Source: a virus | Length of the DNA stretch: 27,787 nt | Virus record (IMG/VR): IMGVR_UViG_3300034024_000089 | Location: 1-27,787 of that record | Direction: 5' to 3' (one strand) | Shown: one piece after another, positions 1-7,314 of the stretch | Layout of the letters: every line of letters begins with the position of its first letter | Position numbering within the stretch: position 1 is the stretch's first letter | Notes under the pieces: model-generated | Told to the model about the DNA's origin: nothing | Seen by the model: the letters and a program-made list of their open reading frames with translations, nothing else | The model's database searches: none | Program-made: the position numbers and the translations under genes

Positions 1-66
1 GGATTTCATTAGTTTTTTAAGGTCACTTGCACTTTCTTTTATTGTAAAGACCTTAAAGGTTGACAT
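1..66 (-). CDS. Possible N-terminus of transposase-like protein, cut by window edge
   Basis: An ATG at 64-66 on the minus strand opens a frame that runs off the left edge and gives 22 residues beginning MSTFKVFTIKES and ending in DLKKLMKS. The pattern IKES..DLKKLMK resembles the first helix of winged-helix transposase proteins (IS630-like) common in Bacteroidota; that is recalled family knowledge, not a search result. The opposite strand is also open over 2-189, so the coding strand is not proven. Too little is present to assign a function. Confidence 0.3.
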   Translation of the reverse strand, partial: MSTFKVFTIKESASDLKKLMKS

Positions 67-230
67 AACACTAGATTGTTTACTACAATACATCATATTA
101 TATTTTAGACCAACACAAACAGAAATAAATAGTAATATTATACAACTATTTCTTAAAAAGAAATGGGATAAACCAAGTTGGGAATCATAAATAAAAATAC
201 AATTTTGAAAGCAATTCACAATCACTTTAG

Positions 231-617
231 TTATCTTGATATAATTTGCTTTTTCCGCCGATATCTTTCTACACCAATCACAATAACAATCCCTGCAGCA
301 TAACACAGTAAATCAATCCAGGAGAATGAAGTTCCTATAACCGTCCTGGCCATCTTTGAATGCCTTAAATTAAGTTTTTCTACAATATTGAAGAATTGAA
401 GCAATTCTATAGTAAAAGCGAATATCAATACACTTATTGCTACAGTTAAAACCGGCAACCGGAGAAAAGATTTAAAAAAGCAATATAGGAGAATAACAAC
501 TAACACATCTCCCATATAAGGCCTTACAAAAGAATCATGGACATAAAATGCTATCAAAACTTCAGTCAAGAAGATGAAAATAGTAAAGCCGAAGTAAGTT
601 TTGTTAAAAATCAGCAT
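231..617 (-). CDS. DUF2809 family small integral membrane protein
   Basis: A 128-residue protein with about four hydrophobic segments (roughly residues 8-26, 36-55, 57-75 and 99-117) and a basic C-terminus. The motif HDSFVRPYMGDVLVV at about residues 27-41 is characteristic of DUF2809, a family of small inner-membrane proteins of unknown function found widely in Bacteroidota and Firmicutes. Length matches the family. It is followed on the same strand by nothing recognisable and is separated by 41 bases from the response regulator at 659-1084, which lies upstream of it in the direction of transcription, so the two may be co-transcribed. It is ordinary chromosomal sequence outside the prophage. 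Confidence 0.8.
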   Translation of the reverse strand: MLIFNKTYFGFTIFIFLTEVLIAFYVHDSFVRPYMGDVLVVILLYCFFKSFLRLPVLTVAISVLIFAFTIELLQFFNIVEKLNLRHSKMARTVIGTSFSWIDLLCYAAGIVIVIGVERYRRKKQIISR

Positions 618-658
618 ATTAGTTTGATAGGATCCGGTTATTGTTTCTTACCGTACAA

Positions 659-1084
659 TTATTTAATATAATTAGGGAATATACAGGTGCTCCAATAACT
701 TATAATTACTTGTATTAATTCTTTTATTGCACTATAACTTGACGGTTTAACAAAAAAGCCCTGAACCGATTTTGAATAAGCATCTACTACATGTTGTTGT
801 TCTGCAGTAGTAGAAAAAAATAAATAAGGAATTGACATTAGTCTTAAATCCTCATTTTCATGGATTTTTTCTCTTAATTCCATACCGCTTAGTTTGGGCA
901 TATTAATATCAGAAAAAATTATAAATGGTTCAATAGCTGTAAATTTTAAATATTCTAAAGCTTTCTCAGCTTCAGCAAAAAAAATAATTTCATTTACATA
1001 ATTCAGTTCTTTAAAAACATCAGCCAAAATTTCCTGATCATCTAAATCATCTTTAATTATAATTATAGGGCCTTTTTTGTTCAT
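659..1084 (-). CDS. Single-domain CheY-like response regulator
   Basis: A 141-residue protein made only of a receiver domain. The acidic pair D12-D13, the phospho-acceptor D59 (in FSDINMPKLSG), the conserved hydroxyl at S91/T92 and the lysine K113 (in FFVKPSS) are all present, so it should be phosphorylated by a partner histidine kinase and act by protein-protein contact; there is no output domain. No kinase is in the window. The usual leading E or D before the acidic pair is a lysine (IIKDD), a mild variation. Stand-alone receivers of this type are abundant in flavobacterial chromosomes, which supports this part being host DNA. Confidence 0.88.
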   Translation of the reverse strand: MNKKGPIIIIKDDLDDQEILADVFKELNYVNEIIFFAEAEKALEYLKFTAIEPFIIFSDINMPKLSGMELREKIHENEDLRLMSIPYLFFSTTAEQQHVVDAYSKSVQGFFVKPSSYSAIKELIQVIISYWSTCIFPNYIK

Positions 1085-1217
1085 GATATTTTTTTAGTAA
1101 ATGTAGTTTATTTATCTTAAAAAAATAATCTTTATGAATTTACCGGCACCTGACGATGACTTATATTCTTAAAGTGCAATCGAGCCACTTTTGCGTAAAT
1201 GGTTTAGGCCATAATTA

Positions 1218-1355
1218 TTATAACCTATGAAGGATTTTAAGAAAGTTTGCAGGCTTTAGTTCCTTATAGTACTCAATAATATTCCTGATGCCGGGATAAA
1301 AGCGTTGCACATGCTATTTGTAGACCATAGTATGTATATCAAATCCTTGTGCCAT
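1218..1355 (-). pseudogene. Decayed short ORF with one amber codon
   Basis: From an ATG at 1353-1355 a 45-codon frame reads MAQGFDIHTMVYK, then TAG, then HVQRFYPGIRNIIEYYKEL and on to a TAA at 1218-1220. The residues on both sides of the stop look protein-like, and a CAG-to-TAG change would explain it. I do not recognise the family. It lies between the response regulator and the presumed phage end, so it may be host gene debris. The frame is short enough that chance cannot be excluded. Confidence 0.22.
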
Positions 1356-1619
1356 CTATGGGCTATTAATTAAATTGTAAAGAGAACAATAATATAAAAA
1401 GGTCAAAAAAGCCAATAAAATAAGGACGTAAGCCAAGAAAGGTCGGAATTTAAATAAAAACGAAATGTAAAAGAATTACCATTTACTACCATTTTAAAAT
1501 ATATATATAATCTTTAAGAGCTATTACCATTACACTAATAAACAACCTTAAAAAGCTTTACAACCCTTTAAAAACAAGCCTTTACACCATAAACATATAA
1601 AACTATTAATAACTACACA
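1356..1619. other. AT-rich intergenic stretch
   Basis: No open frame or RNA gene is visible here. It holds one copy of the 17-bp repeat described at 1568-1584 and repeated TACCATT words near 1480-1530. The chromosome/prophage junction could lie in this stretch or in the next 250 bases; I cannot place it because the matching right end is not in the window. Confidence 0.5.
1568..1584 (+). repeat. 17-bp direct repeat, copy 1 (TTAAAAACAAGCCTTTA)
   Basis: This 17-mer occurs again without mismatch at 13646-13662, in the divergent head-gene promoter region 12 kb away. A perfect 17-base match between two non-coding regions of one element suggests a shared binding site or an internal duplication, although low sequence complexity weakens the case. 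Confidence 0.5.
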
Positions 1620-1642
1620 AGCCCACATACTGGGCTTTTTTT
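1620..1642 (+). terminator. Intrinsic terminator
   Basis: AGCCCA (1620-1625) pairs with TGGGCT (1631-1636) across a 5-base loop and is followed by a run of seven T. On the minus strand there is no comparable T tract, so it acts on rightward transcription, insulating the immunity region from host transcription entering from the left. Confidence 0.6.
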
Positions 1643-1682
1643 ATATCTATTTATCAACACTCAAAAATGTACTTTTATTTTA

Positions 1683-1718
1683 GGTTAACAGTTGGGTTAA
1701 CAGTTGGGTTAACAACTG
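1683..1718 (+). repeat. Tandem 12-bp repeat, three units
   Basis: Units GGTTAACAGTTG (1683-1694), GGTTAACAGTTG (1695-1706) and GGTTAACAACTG (1707-1718); the last differs at two positions. Each contains the palindrome GTTAAC. Its position just outside the repressor gene, where Mu carries its left-end transposase-binding sites, suggests transposase or repressor sites. I found no copies of the 12-mer near 26.9-27.8 kb, so the end-binding role is unproven. Confidence 0.75.
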
Positions 1719-1911
1719 CATGTTTTTTTACAGATAGCTCCAAGCTAAAAAAAAGCATTTTAAAGTATATTTGGCACTAAAATAACAAACTCACGCTTCT
1801 TAAAATCAAAGACAATATAAAATTATATTTTTTAAAATACTGATATATAAGATTTAAAACTATATTTATAAATATAGGATTTTTTAAAAAGTTTGTGCGT
1901 AACTATATTTG

Positions 1912-2616
1912 TTACATCATTGTGTTAATGCGTATACTTGCTTTAATCAGTGCCAATGCAGAGATTTTAGACACGTGAATATCCTTTGCCTCATGGTGCC
2001 TGTTCTCACTGACCAGTTTTATAAATTCATTACCGTTCTCTGACCTCTGTATATACTTAACAGTAACATACTCCTCCCAATCGTCTATTTTTACACTTAA
2101 TAAATACATTTCGCCAAAAAAAAGATTATCAAAGCTCATTTCTTTATATAGTATTATATCGCCACTCTTAAGCAATGGGTACATACTATCACCTGTTACG
2201 ATTACCGCGCCGTCACATTTAGGAAGATTAGGGATTTTAATAGTATCCAATATCCTTTGAGGCTTATCATTATTAAATAATTCTTTTAAACCTGCAGCTG
2301 CCTCCCAGTCGTATAAAGGTATTTCCTGATTAGGGTGTATTTTATCTGTAGTCTTTCTATTAGTGACCATTTGTACTACACCAATGTCATCTTTTATCAT
2401 TAATCCTTTTCCTGATATTAACCAAGTAAGGTTGATTTCAGGATAATATGACGAAATTTTAGCAATCACATCTCCTCCAACTTCACTTTTTAGACTTGAT
2501 CCTCTAAAATTAGAGGCTGATACTTCAAGTTCTTCAAAAAAATTTTTCTTATTAAAGCCTTTATTGTTAATGAATTGGAGTATTCTATTTTTTATGGGTG
2601 CTGAAATTTTGTCCAT
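1912..2616 (-). CDS. Phage repressor, S24/LexA-type self-cleaving
   Basis: A 234-residue protein with an N-terminal helix-turn-helix region (about residues 8-70, including FFEELEVSASNFRGSSLK and LTWLISGKG) and a C-terminal S24 peptidase domain. The catalytic serine is S144 in TGDSMYPLL and the general-base lysine is K187 in VTVKY. The likely self-cleavage site is A108/G109 in WEAAAGLK. By family, it should bind operators between itself and the divergent gene at 2679, hold the lytic genes off, and be inactivated by RecA-stimulated cleavage after DNA damage. It is transcribed away from the early genes, as the repressor of Mu-like phages is. Both active-site residues are intact, so the immunity switch looks functional even though other phage genes are broken. 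Confidence 0.88.
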   Translation of the reverse strand: MDKISAPIKNRILQFINNKGFNKKNFFEELEVSASNFRGSSLKSEVGGDVIAKISSYYPEINLTWLISGKGLMIKDDIGVVQMVTNRKTTDKIHPNQEIPLYDWEAAAGLKELFNNDKPQRILDTIKIPNLPKCDGAVIVTGDSMYPLLKSGDIILYKEMSFDNLFFGEMYLLSVKIDDWEEYVTVKYIQRSENGNEFIKLVSENRHHEAKDIHVSKISALALIKASIRINTMM

Positions 2617-2620
2617 ATAT

Positions 2621-2652
2621 TTTGTATTGATAAAATTTTGTCTTTATATTTG
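2621..2652 (+). promoter_or_regulatory. Early rightward promoter
   Basis: TTTG at 2621-2624 is followed after 20 bases by TATATTTG (2645-2652), a full match to the Bacteroidota -33/-7 pattern. It lies in the 62-base gap between the divergent repressor and Cro/Ner-like genes and would start transcription about 20 bases before the ATG at 2679. Repressor operators are expected to overlap it, but no clear operator repeat is visible. Confidence 0.65.
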
Positions 2653-2678
2653 CTTAACAATTCTAAACAGGTAAAGCA

Positions 2679-2879
2679 ATGGACAAAAGTAACCAAAAAA
2701 TGAAATACAACAAGTACAATCCTTTAGTGCTAAAAAAATTAAAAGAAAAGTATGGGCTCTCGACGATGTTCATTAACCAATCTTTAAGAGGAGAACGCAC
2801 GAGTGATACCAGCACAAAGATCTGCCAGGATTATAAGATTATAGAGAAAGAACTTAACAAAACCTTAAATAAACTATAA
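2679..2879 (+). CDS. Small Cro/Ner-like DNA-binding protein
   Basis: A 66-residue, lysine-rich protein (many K, few acidic residues in the first half). Residues 18-45 (LKKLKEKYGLSTMFINQSLR and following) fit a helix-turn-helix in which GLSTMFINQSLRG is the turn and recognition helix. It is the first gene of the rightward early operon and faces the repressor, the position of ner in Mu and cro in lambda, so it most likely damps repressor and early transcription after induction. The family is not certain from sequence alone. Confidence 0.6.
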   Translation: MDKSNQKMKYNKYNPLVLKKLKEKYGLSTMFINQSLRGERTSDTSTKICQDYKIIEKELNKTLNKL

Positions 2880-2917
2880 TTAGTATTAGGAAGAGCATCA
2901 TTTAAAATCAACCAATT

Positions 2918-3112
2918 ATGAACGATCTGATAGAACAGTATAGAGCCCAAATAGAAGCTTTACAAAAAGAACTTGAAAAAAAGAACAAGCACATTGAATT
3001 TGCTAACTCACTTATCAACGAACTATATGAGGCTATGAGGAAAGAACAAATTGCCAATTTTGAAGGGACTGCCGCAAAAGAATATTTCACATGGCTAAAT
3101 TCAGTCAATTAA
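2918..3112 (+). CDS. Small coiled-coil protein
   Basis: A 64-residue protein whose first 50 residues form an unbroken charged heptad-like helix (IEQYRAQIEALQKELEKKNK and onward), ending in a short aromatic tail (YFTWLNSVN). I do not recognise a family. It sits between the Cro/Ner-like gene and the transposase in the early operon. The antisense strand is also open over almost the same span, but the coiled-coil composition and operon direction favour the plus strand. Confidence 0.5.
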   Translation: MNDLIEQYRAQIEALQKELEKKNKHIEFANSLINELYEAMRKEQIANFEGTAAKEYFTWLNSVN

Positions 3113-3174
3113 TCAGCAAGTTTAAGCTATAAAATGTTACGTTAAATATAGTAATTATCTCTGGTAAAGGTTTG

Positions 3175-3224
3175 TCATTTATCTGATTGATAGTATTTGC
3201 AAGGTTCAAGTCCTTGGCCGGAAC
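3175..3224 (+). other. tRNA-3'-half-like element in the transposase leader
   Basis: CAAGG (3200-3204), loop TTCAAGT (3205-3211) and CCTTG (3212-3216) make a perfect five-pair stem with a consensus T-loop, followed by seven bases (3217-3223) in the acceptor position. Upstream, a weak stem around CTGATTG with a five-base variable region has the right spacing for an anticodon arm. The D-arm and the 5' acceptor strand are not recognisable, so this is not a functional tRNA. It may be a relic, a structured leader, or chance. Confidence 0.25.
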
Positions 3225-3241
3225 AAAAAAATTAAAATACA

Positions 3242-5275
3242 ATGCCATTTATATTTTCAAATAAAAAAGTAGCCGTAGAACTGGACGAACTGGTCCCAAA
3301 GTTTTGGAATAGTTTAAAAGTTCTACAGGTAGAACTTTGGAGATACAAAGACAAACCGTTCGGCATAAAACGCTTACAGGTCGGTGGCAATGGGCGTAAA
3401 CTGCTTATTGACTTCGATAGTTTAAGCAGGGAAATCCAGGACGCCTTAGGCGATCCACGAAAATCTGACCATCCATTGGAACCCTATTTTCAATGGGATG
3501 CGGAAGCTACTGTATTTTACGGAAAATTCAAGCGTGCTGGCGTAGCGCTTAAAACAGAAGAACAGGAAAGGTATATTATTAATGCCAGCGTGTTACAAGC
3601 AGTTGTAAAATTGGAACAGGCACGCATAGCCGAACGAATGAATAAAAAGAAATCGTGTGCGGGTTTGGTGGAAAGTTTACGCTATGATGTCGAGGGCTTT
3701 CAAAATCATTTACGGGTAAAACATCAGGTAGAACATACGTTGCCGGTTTCTATACGTTTTGCGGCACTTTTAAAAGATTTTAAAGCAAACGGATATATTG
3801 CCATAATCAAAGACCCGAACGGTACAGGCAAACAAAACGCACGAATAGTAACCGATAGATACGAAATGCTTTTTAACGGATTGTTTAAAAACCAATTGCA
3901 CAAACCTACACCTACCGAAGTGGCGCGTAATTTTGAAGCCTTCCTAAATGGTTATGCCGAAGTCTATAATGAAGATACAGGGGAGTTATACAACCCGAAA
4001 GATTTTAAAAAACTTTCTCAAGCTACCATAATCAACTATATCAACAAATGGGAAAACAAGCTATCCACCTATAAAACCCGAAGCGGCGACCGTCAGGAAT
4101 ATATGGGAAAATTCAAGCCACACCATCAAATGGACTTACCCACATTAGCGGGTTCCATCATATCAATAGACGACCGGCAGCCACCATTTGTTTACAACAA
4201 GCAAAACGACAGGGTTTGGTTTTATTTGGGTGTCGATATTGCTTCACAAGCCTTTACAACAGTAGTATATGGTAAAACTAAAGAAGGGATTATTATTGAT
4301 TTTTACCGCCAGATGGTGCGGAATTATACCGAATGGGGATTTTGCCTGCCACACGAATTGGAGTGCGAAAGTTCATTAAACAGTAGTTTTAAAGATACTT
4401 TATTACGTTCGGGTGCCATGTTCCAGGAAGTAAAAATCGAAGCCAACAATGCGCGGGGCAAATACATTGAAAGAATGAATGGCAAACTACGGTATGAGGT
4501 GGAAAAAGAGGCATACGGATGGCTCGCACGCCCAACAGCAAAGAGCGAAGCCAATCAACCAGGTAATGCAAAAAAGCAAATCATTCCTTATGATGAACTG
4601 GTAAATGAACGAATGCTGGAACTGGAGCAGTGGAATAACAGCCCGCACCCATTGGATAAAAGTATAAGCCGTTGGGACTATTTTACAGCCAACCAAAACC
4701 CGAACCTAAAACCCACCAATTGGAACGCCATACTGCCTGTTATTGGCTATAAAACACCCACCTCCTGCAAAGGAGGTTATATCAAATTACAAGGGCAAAA
4801 AAGGGCCATAGCCGAAGAAGGCAAAATACTAACCGGAGAAGCATTAATCCAGCAAATGCGGATTATTGAAGGTAAAGACTTTGATGTGTACTGGCTGGAC
4901 GGCAACGATGGCCACGTATTAAAAGCTTTTGTTTATATGAATGACCGGTTAATTTGTGAAGTCATGGAAATGCCGCGCTACAATCGTGCAATTGCCGAAA
5001 GGACTACAGCCTGTCATGAGGCTATCAAACTACAAAGTGCTTATGTGGCTTCGGTAGATGCTTTTGAAAAACGCCAAAGAAACAAAATCGAGAATATCCA
5101 AATTATAGATAATACGCCTAAAACCGTAAACTCCAACTTTAAATTTCCTAACCTGAAAAGGTTGGAACGTGAAGAAGGGCCAAAAGCCATCTTAGACGAA
5201 GACAACGATGAATTTGAATATGTCCCTAACCAATATCAATCAAAACGAACATTAACATCAACCTTATGGAAATAA
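3242..5275 (+). CDS. MuA-like transposase (DDE recombinase)
   Basis: A 677-residue protein, close in length to MuA (663). It should bind both phage ends and perform the strand cleavage and transfer reactions of replicative transposition. The RNase H-like catalytic domain spans about residues 300-480. D310 (in IISIDDRQPP) is the first metal ligand; the second is probably E374 in ELECESS, and the third E410 in KYIERMNGKLR. The second position is therefore Glu where MuA has Asp. A beta-barrel domain follows (about 500-600), and a basic C-terminus ends in KRTLTSTLWK. The N-terminal part carries an HTH-rich DNA-binding region. The last ten bases overlap the MuB-like gene, indicating translational coupling. 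No frameshifts or stops are seen. Confidence 0.9.
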   Translation: MPFIFSNKKVAVELDELVPKFWNSLKVLQVELWRYKDKPFGIKRLQVGGNGRKLLIDFDSLSREIQDALGDPRKSDHPLEPYFQWDAEATVFYGKFKRAGVALKTEEQERYIINASVLQAVVKLEQARIAERMNKKKSCAGLVESLRYDVEGFQNHLRVKHQVEHTLPVSIRFAALLKDFKANGYIAIIKDPNGTGKQNARIVTDRYEMLFNGLFKNQLHKPTPTEVARNFEAFLNGYAEVYNEDTGELYNPKDFKKLSQATIINYINKWENKLSTYKTRSGDRQEYMGKFKPHHQMDLPTLAGSIISIDDRQPPFVYNKQNDRVWFYLGVDIASQAFTTVVYGKTKEGIIIDFYRQMVRNYTEWGFCLPHELECESSLNSSFKDTLLRSGAMFQEVKIEANNARGKYIERMNGKLRYEVEKEAYGWLARPTAKSEANQPGNAKKQIIPYDELVNERMLELEQWNNSPHPLDKSISRWDYFTANQNPNLKPTNWNAILPVIGYKTPTSCKGGYIKLQGQKRAIAEEGKILTGEALIQQMRIIEGKDFDVYWLDGNDGHVLKAFVYMNDRLICEVMEMPRYNRAIAERTTACHEAIKLQSAYVASVDAFEKRQRNKIENIQIIDNTPKTVNSNFKFPNLKRLEREEGPKAILDEDNDEFEYVPNQYQSKRTLTSTLWK

Positions 5276-6144
5276 CAGCACAATTTCAGGAAAACGTAAT
5301 CGCTGCAATTTTAGAAAACCGTAACAATTTTGAGGGTAGCGATAAAGACTACTCTAAAACTTTAGACATTAATTATTCCGTTTACAGCCGTCTCAAAAAA
5401 GGCGAAACCGATAGGATAATCAGTAAACAAAGCCTGATAACGATTGCAAGGAAGCTAAATATCCAAATGTATCAGGATACCTGGCGTTCCGTTGAGACAA
5501 TTGTTTACAGCAAGATAAAAGAAGACCTGCAAAAATGCCAGAACCAAAGCATATCTATCATTTTAGTAGATGATTGCGGTATCGGCAAAACCTATTCGGC
5601 ACAAAGGATAGTCAAAAAAATGACTAATGCTTTTTATATCGATTGCAGCCAGTGTAAAACTAAGCAGCAATTTATCAGGACTTTGGCGGGTACTGTTGGC
5701 GTCAGGAATAGTGGCAGGTACATCGATGTTAAAGAAGATTTAAAATACTATTTAAACAACTTTACAAAACCATTAATCGTACTGGACGAAGCGGGCGATT
5801 TAGAATACAATGCCTTTTTAGAGCTCAAAGAATTATCAAACGCTACGGTAAAAAGATGTGGCTGGTATATGATGGGGGCCGATGGGCTCAGGGCAAAAGT
5901 AGAACGCGGCATCAGAAATGAAAAAGTAGGATATAAAGAAATTTTTGATCGTTACACAGGAAGTTTTACACAAATAAGCCCCACCGGTAAAGATGACCGT
6001 ACTGCTTTTTATATTGACTTAATTGGTTCGGTAGCCACTGCCAATGTAAGCAATCAGGAAAAAGTAAATAAGCTAGTAAAACAGTGCCTAAAAAAACAAT
6101 CAAGTCTCCGGTTACTGGAAACGCTAATTAAAACAGACAAATAA
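5266..6144 (+). CDS. MuB-like AAA+ ATPase, transposition activator
   Basis: A 292-residue protein. By family, MuB polymerises on target DNA with ATP, delivers it to the transpososome and stimulates MuA. Residues 28-66 resemble the HTH found at the N-terminus of MuB (SVYSRLKKGETDRI then LITIARKLNI). The Walker A loop is DDCGIGKT at 102-109; the first glycine of the usual GxxxxGKT is an aspartate. Walker B is PLIVLDEAGD at 169-178. It starts inside the transposase gene and ends one base before the start region of the next ATPase, so the three are one translational block. Confidence 0.87.
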   Translation: MEITAQFQENVIAAILENRNNFEGSDKDYSKTLDINYSVYSRLKKGETDRIISKQSLITIARKLNIQMYQDTWRSVETIVYSKIKEDLQKCQNQSISIILVDDCGIGKTYSAQRIVKKMTNAFYIDCSQCKTKQQFIRTLAGTVGVRNSGRYIDVKEDLKYYLNNFTKPLIVLDEAGDLEYNAFLELKELSNATVKRCGWYMMGADGLRAKVERGIRNEKVGYKEIFDRYTGSFTQISPTGKDDRTAFYIDLIGSVATANVSNQEKVNKLVKQCLKKQSSLRLLETLIKTDK

Positions 6145-6145
6145 A

Positions 6146-6775
6146 ATGGCAAGAGCAATATCAGTAAAAACATTGTTTAACAAAACATATAATGAATTTG
6201 AGTTTACAGGTGTTTGGGGCAATGTCTTAGGCAATCCGGAAAAAGGTAAAGAGTGGTTGATTTATGGAGATGAAAAAAACGGAAAAACCCTTTTTGCGCT
6301 AAAATTGGCAGAATACATAAGCCAGTTTGAAAACGTACTTTATATATCGGCCGAAGAAGGCACCGGGAAATCATTTCAGGAGAACGCCAAAAACAGGGCA
6401 AAAATTGATTTTAAAAAAGCTAAAATTAAATTTTTAGAATATGAACCGCTTGACGAAGTAGAAGCCATTTTAAGCAAACGCCAGTCCCCAAAAGTGGTTT
6501 TTTTTGATAATATGACAGCTTATAAAGACGAATTTGTTAATGGGCGGTACAAAAAGTTAACTACCAAATTTCCCACTATAACAATGGTTTTTATAGCACA
6601 TGAAGACAGGGGTGAACCTTATACGGCAGCAGCAAAACTATGTAAAAAGCTAGCCCGTATTATTTTTAGAGTAGAAGGAATGGTCGCTAATATAACAGGA
6701 AGCTGCCCCGGTGGCCAGATAATAATAGACGAGCAAACTGCCCAGCTCATATACGGAAGCCAAATTAAACAATAA
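6146..6775 (+). CDS. RecA-fold P-loop ATPase, phage nucleotide-binding protein
   Basis: A 209-residue protein with Walker A GDEKNGKT at 41-48 and Walker B KVVFFDN at about 116-122, in the arrangement of short RecA/AAA_24-type phage NTPases. It is separate from the MuB-like protein and immediately downstream of it. The role is not established; placement in the transposition block suggests help in replication or target handling. The original stop region is part of a 31-bp tandem duplication (6755-6816), so the coding end has been copied once beyond the stop. Confidence 0.75.
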   Translation: MARAISVKTLFNKTYNEFEFTGVWGNVLGNPEKGKEWLIYGDEKNGKTLFALKLAEYISQFENVLYISAEEGTGKSFQENAKNRAKIDFKKAKIKFLEYEPLDEVEAILSKRQSPKVVFFDNMTAYKDEFVNGRYKKLTTKFPTITMVFIAHEDRGEPYTAAAKLCKKLARIIFRVEGMVANITGSCPGGQIIIDEQTAQLIYGSQIKQ

Positions 6776-6816
6776 TGATAAAATAGGAAGTCAAATTAAA
6801 CAATAACGATAAAATA
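6755..6816 (+). repeat. Adjacent tandem duplication of 31 bp
   Basis: 6755-6785 and 6786-6816 are head-to-tail copies of a unit starting GGAAGYCAAATTAAACAATA and ending in GATAAAATA; they differ only by two C/T transitions. The first copy contains the last codons and TAA of the ATPase, so the second is a non-coding echo of them, a recent replication-slippage event. Confidence 0.9.
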
Positions 6817-6826
6817 AGTATTAACA

Positions 6827-7084
6827 ATGAAAATCTTTACACCCTCACATCGCCTTTTAGCATTAGGACTGGTTTTGCAATACGATAGCGAACGCCAAGA
6901 TTTAGGATTAGCCCCGATCCTATCCACGGGGCATCGCATTTTGATAAACCAGGAACGTGGTAGAATTATGAGCGGAGACTTTGACTATTTACAGTCAATA
7001 GAATTTGAAAACAAAATTGAAAGCATATTAGTTGAAATAAGAAAACAAAAGTGGAAACCTGAAAACGAAATTAAATATGACTAA
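6827..7084 (+). CDS. Hypothetical phage early protein
   Basis: An 85-residue protein, mixed in character, with a hydrophobic N-terminal helix (HRLLALGLVLQY) and a charged C-terminal helix (ENKIESILVEIRKQKWKPENE). No family recognised. It lies in the early operon after the P-loop ATPase; its start follows the tandem duplication directly. Its last codons overlap the ATG at 7077 of a broken downstream frame. Confidence 0.55.
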   Translation: MKIFTPSHRLLALGLVLQYDSERQDLGLAPILSTGHRILINQERGRIMSGDFDYLQSIEFENKIESILVEIRKQKWKPENEIKYD

Positions 7085-7301
7085 AAAAGAGCACAGACGT
7101 AGTTAGACTGCATACAAAACTAAGGGATGTTGTACCTATTAGCGCGACAAAGGACTATAATCGTACCCTAGGGTTATGAAACTCAAAATAAATATATACG
7201 GGAACTAATACAACGATCCCACTATTAGGATACAGTTTCACATACCAATCTCCGATATAAATTCAATTGAGGTAAAAGAACCTGAAATAGTAACAAGTTA
7301 A
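7077..7301 (+). pseudogene. Broken early ORF with four in-frame stops
   Basis: One frame from ATG 7077 to TAA 7299-7301 contains four internal stops but no frameshift. The last 42 codons, from ATG 7176, read MKLKINIYGN, a TAA at 7206-7208, then YNDPTIRIQFHIPISDINSI and so on, which looks coding. The first half (MTKKEHRRS, TAYKTKGCCTY) is less convincing. It may be one decayed gene or a short decayed gene at 7176-7301 after a spacer. Family unknown. Confidence 0.35.
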
Positions 7302-7314
7302 AAACTAAAACAAA

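Noticed and set aside
1-189. Plus-strand open frame ending KKKWDKPSWES
   Set aside because: It is antisense to the MSTFKVFTIKES start, has no start codon in the window and no recognised motif; AT-rich DNA gives such frames often.
1356-1619. tRNA or CRISPR-like repeats
   Set aside because: TACCATT words recur but without regular spacing or stem structure.
4324-4696. Three minus-strand frames inside the transposase gene
   Set aside because: They are antisense to a continuous, motif-bearing coding sequence and lack protein-like composition.
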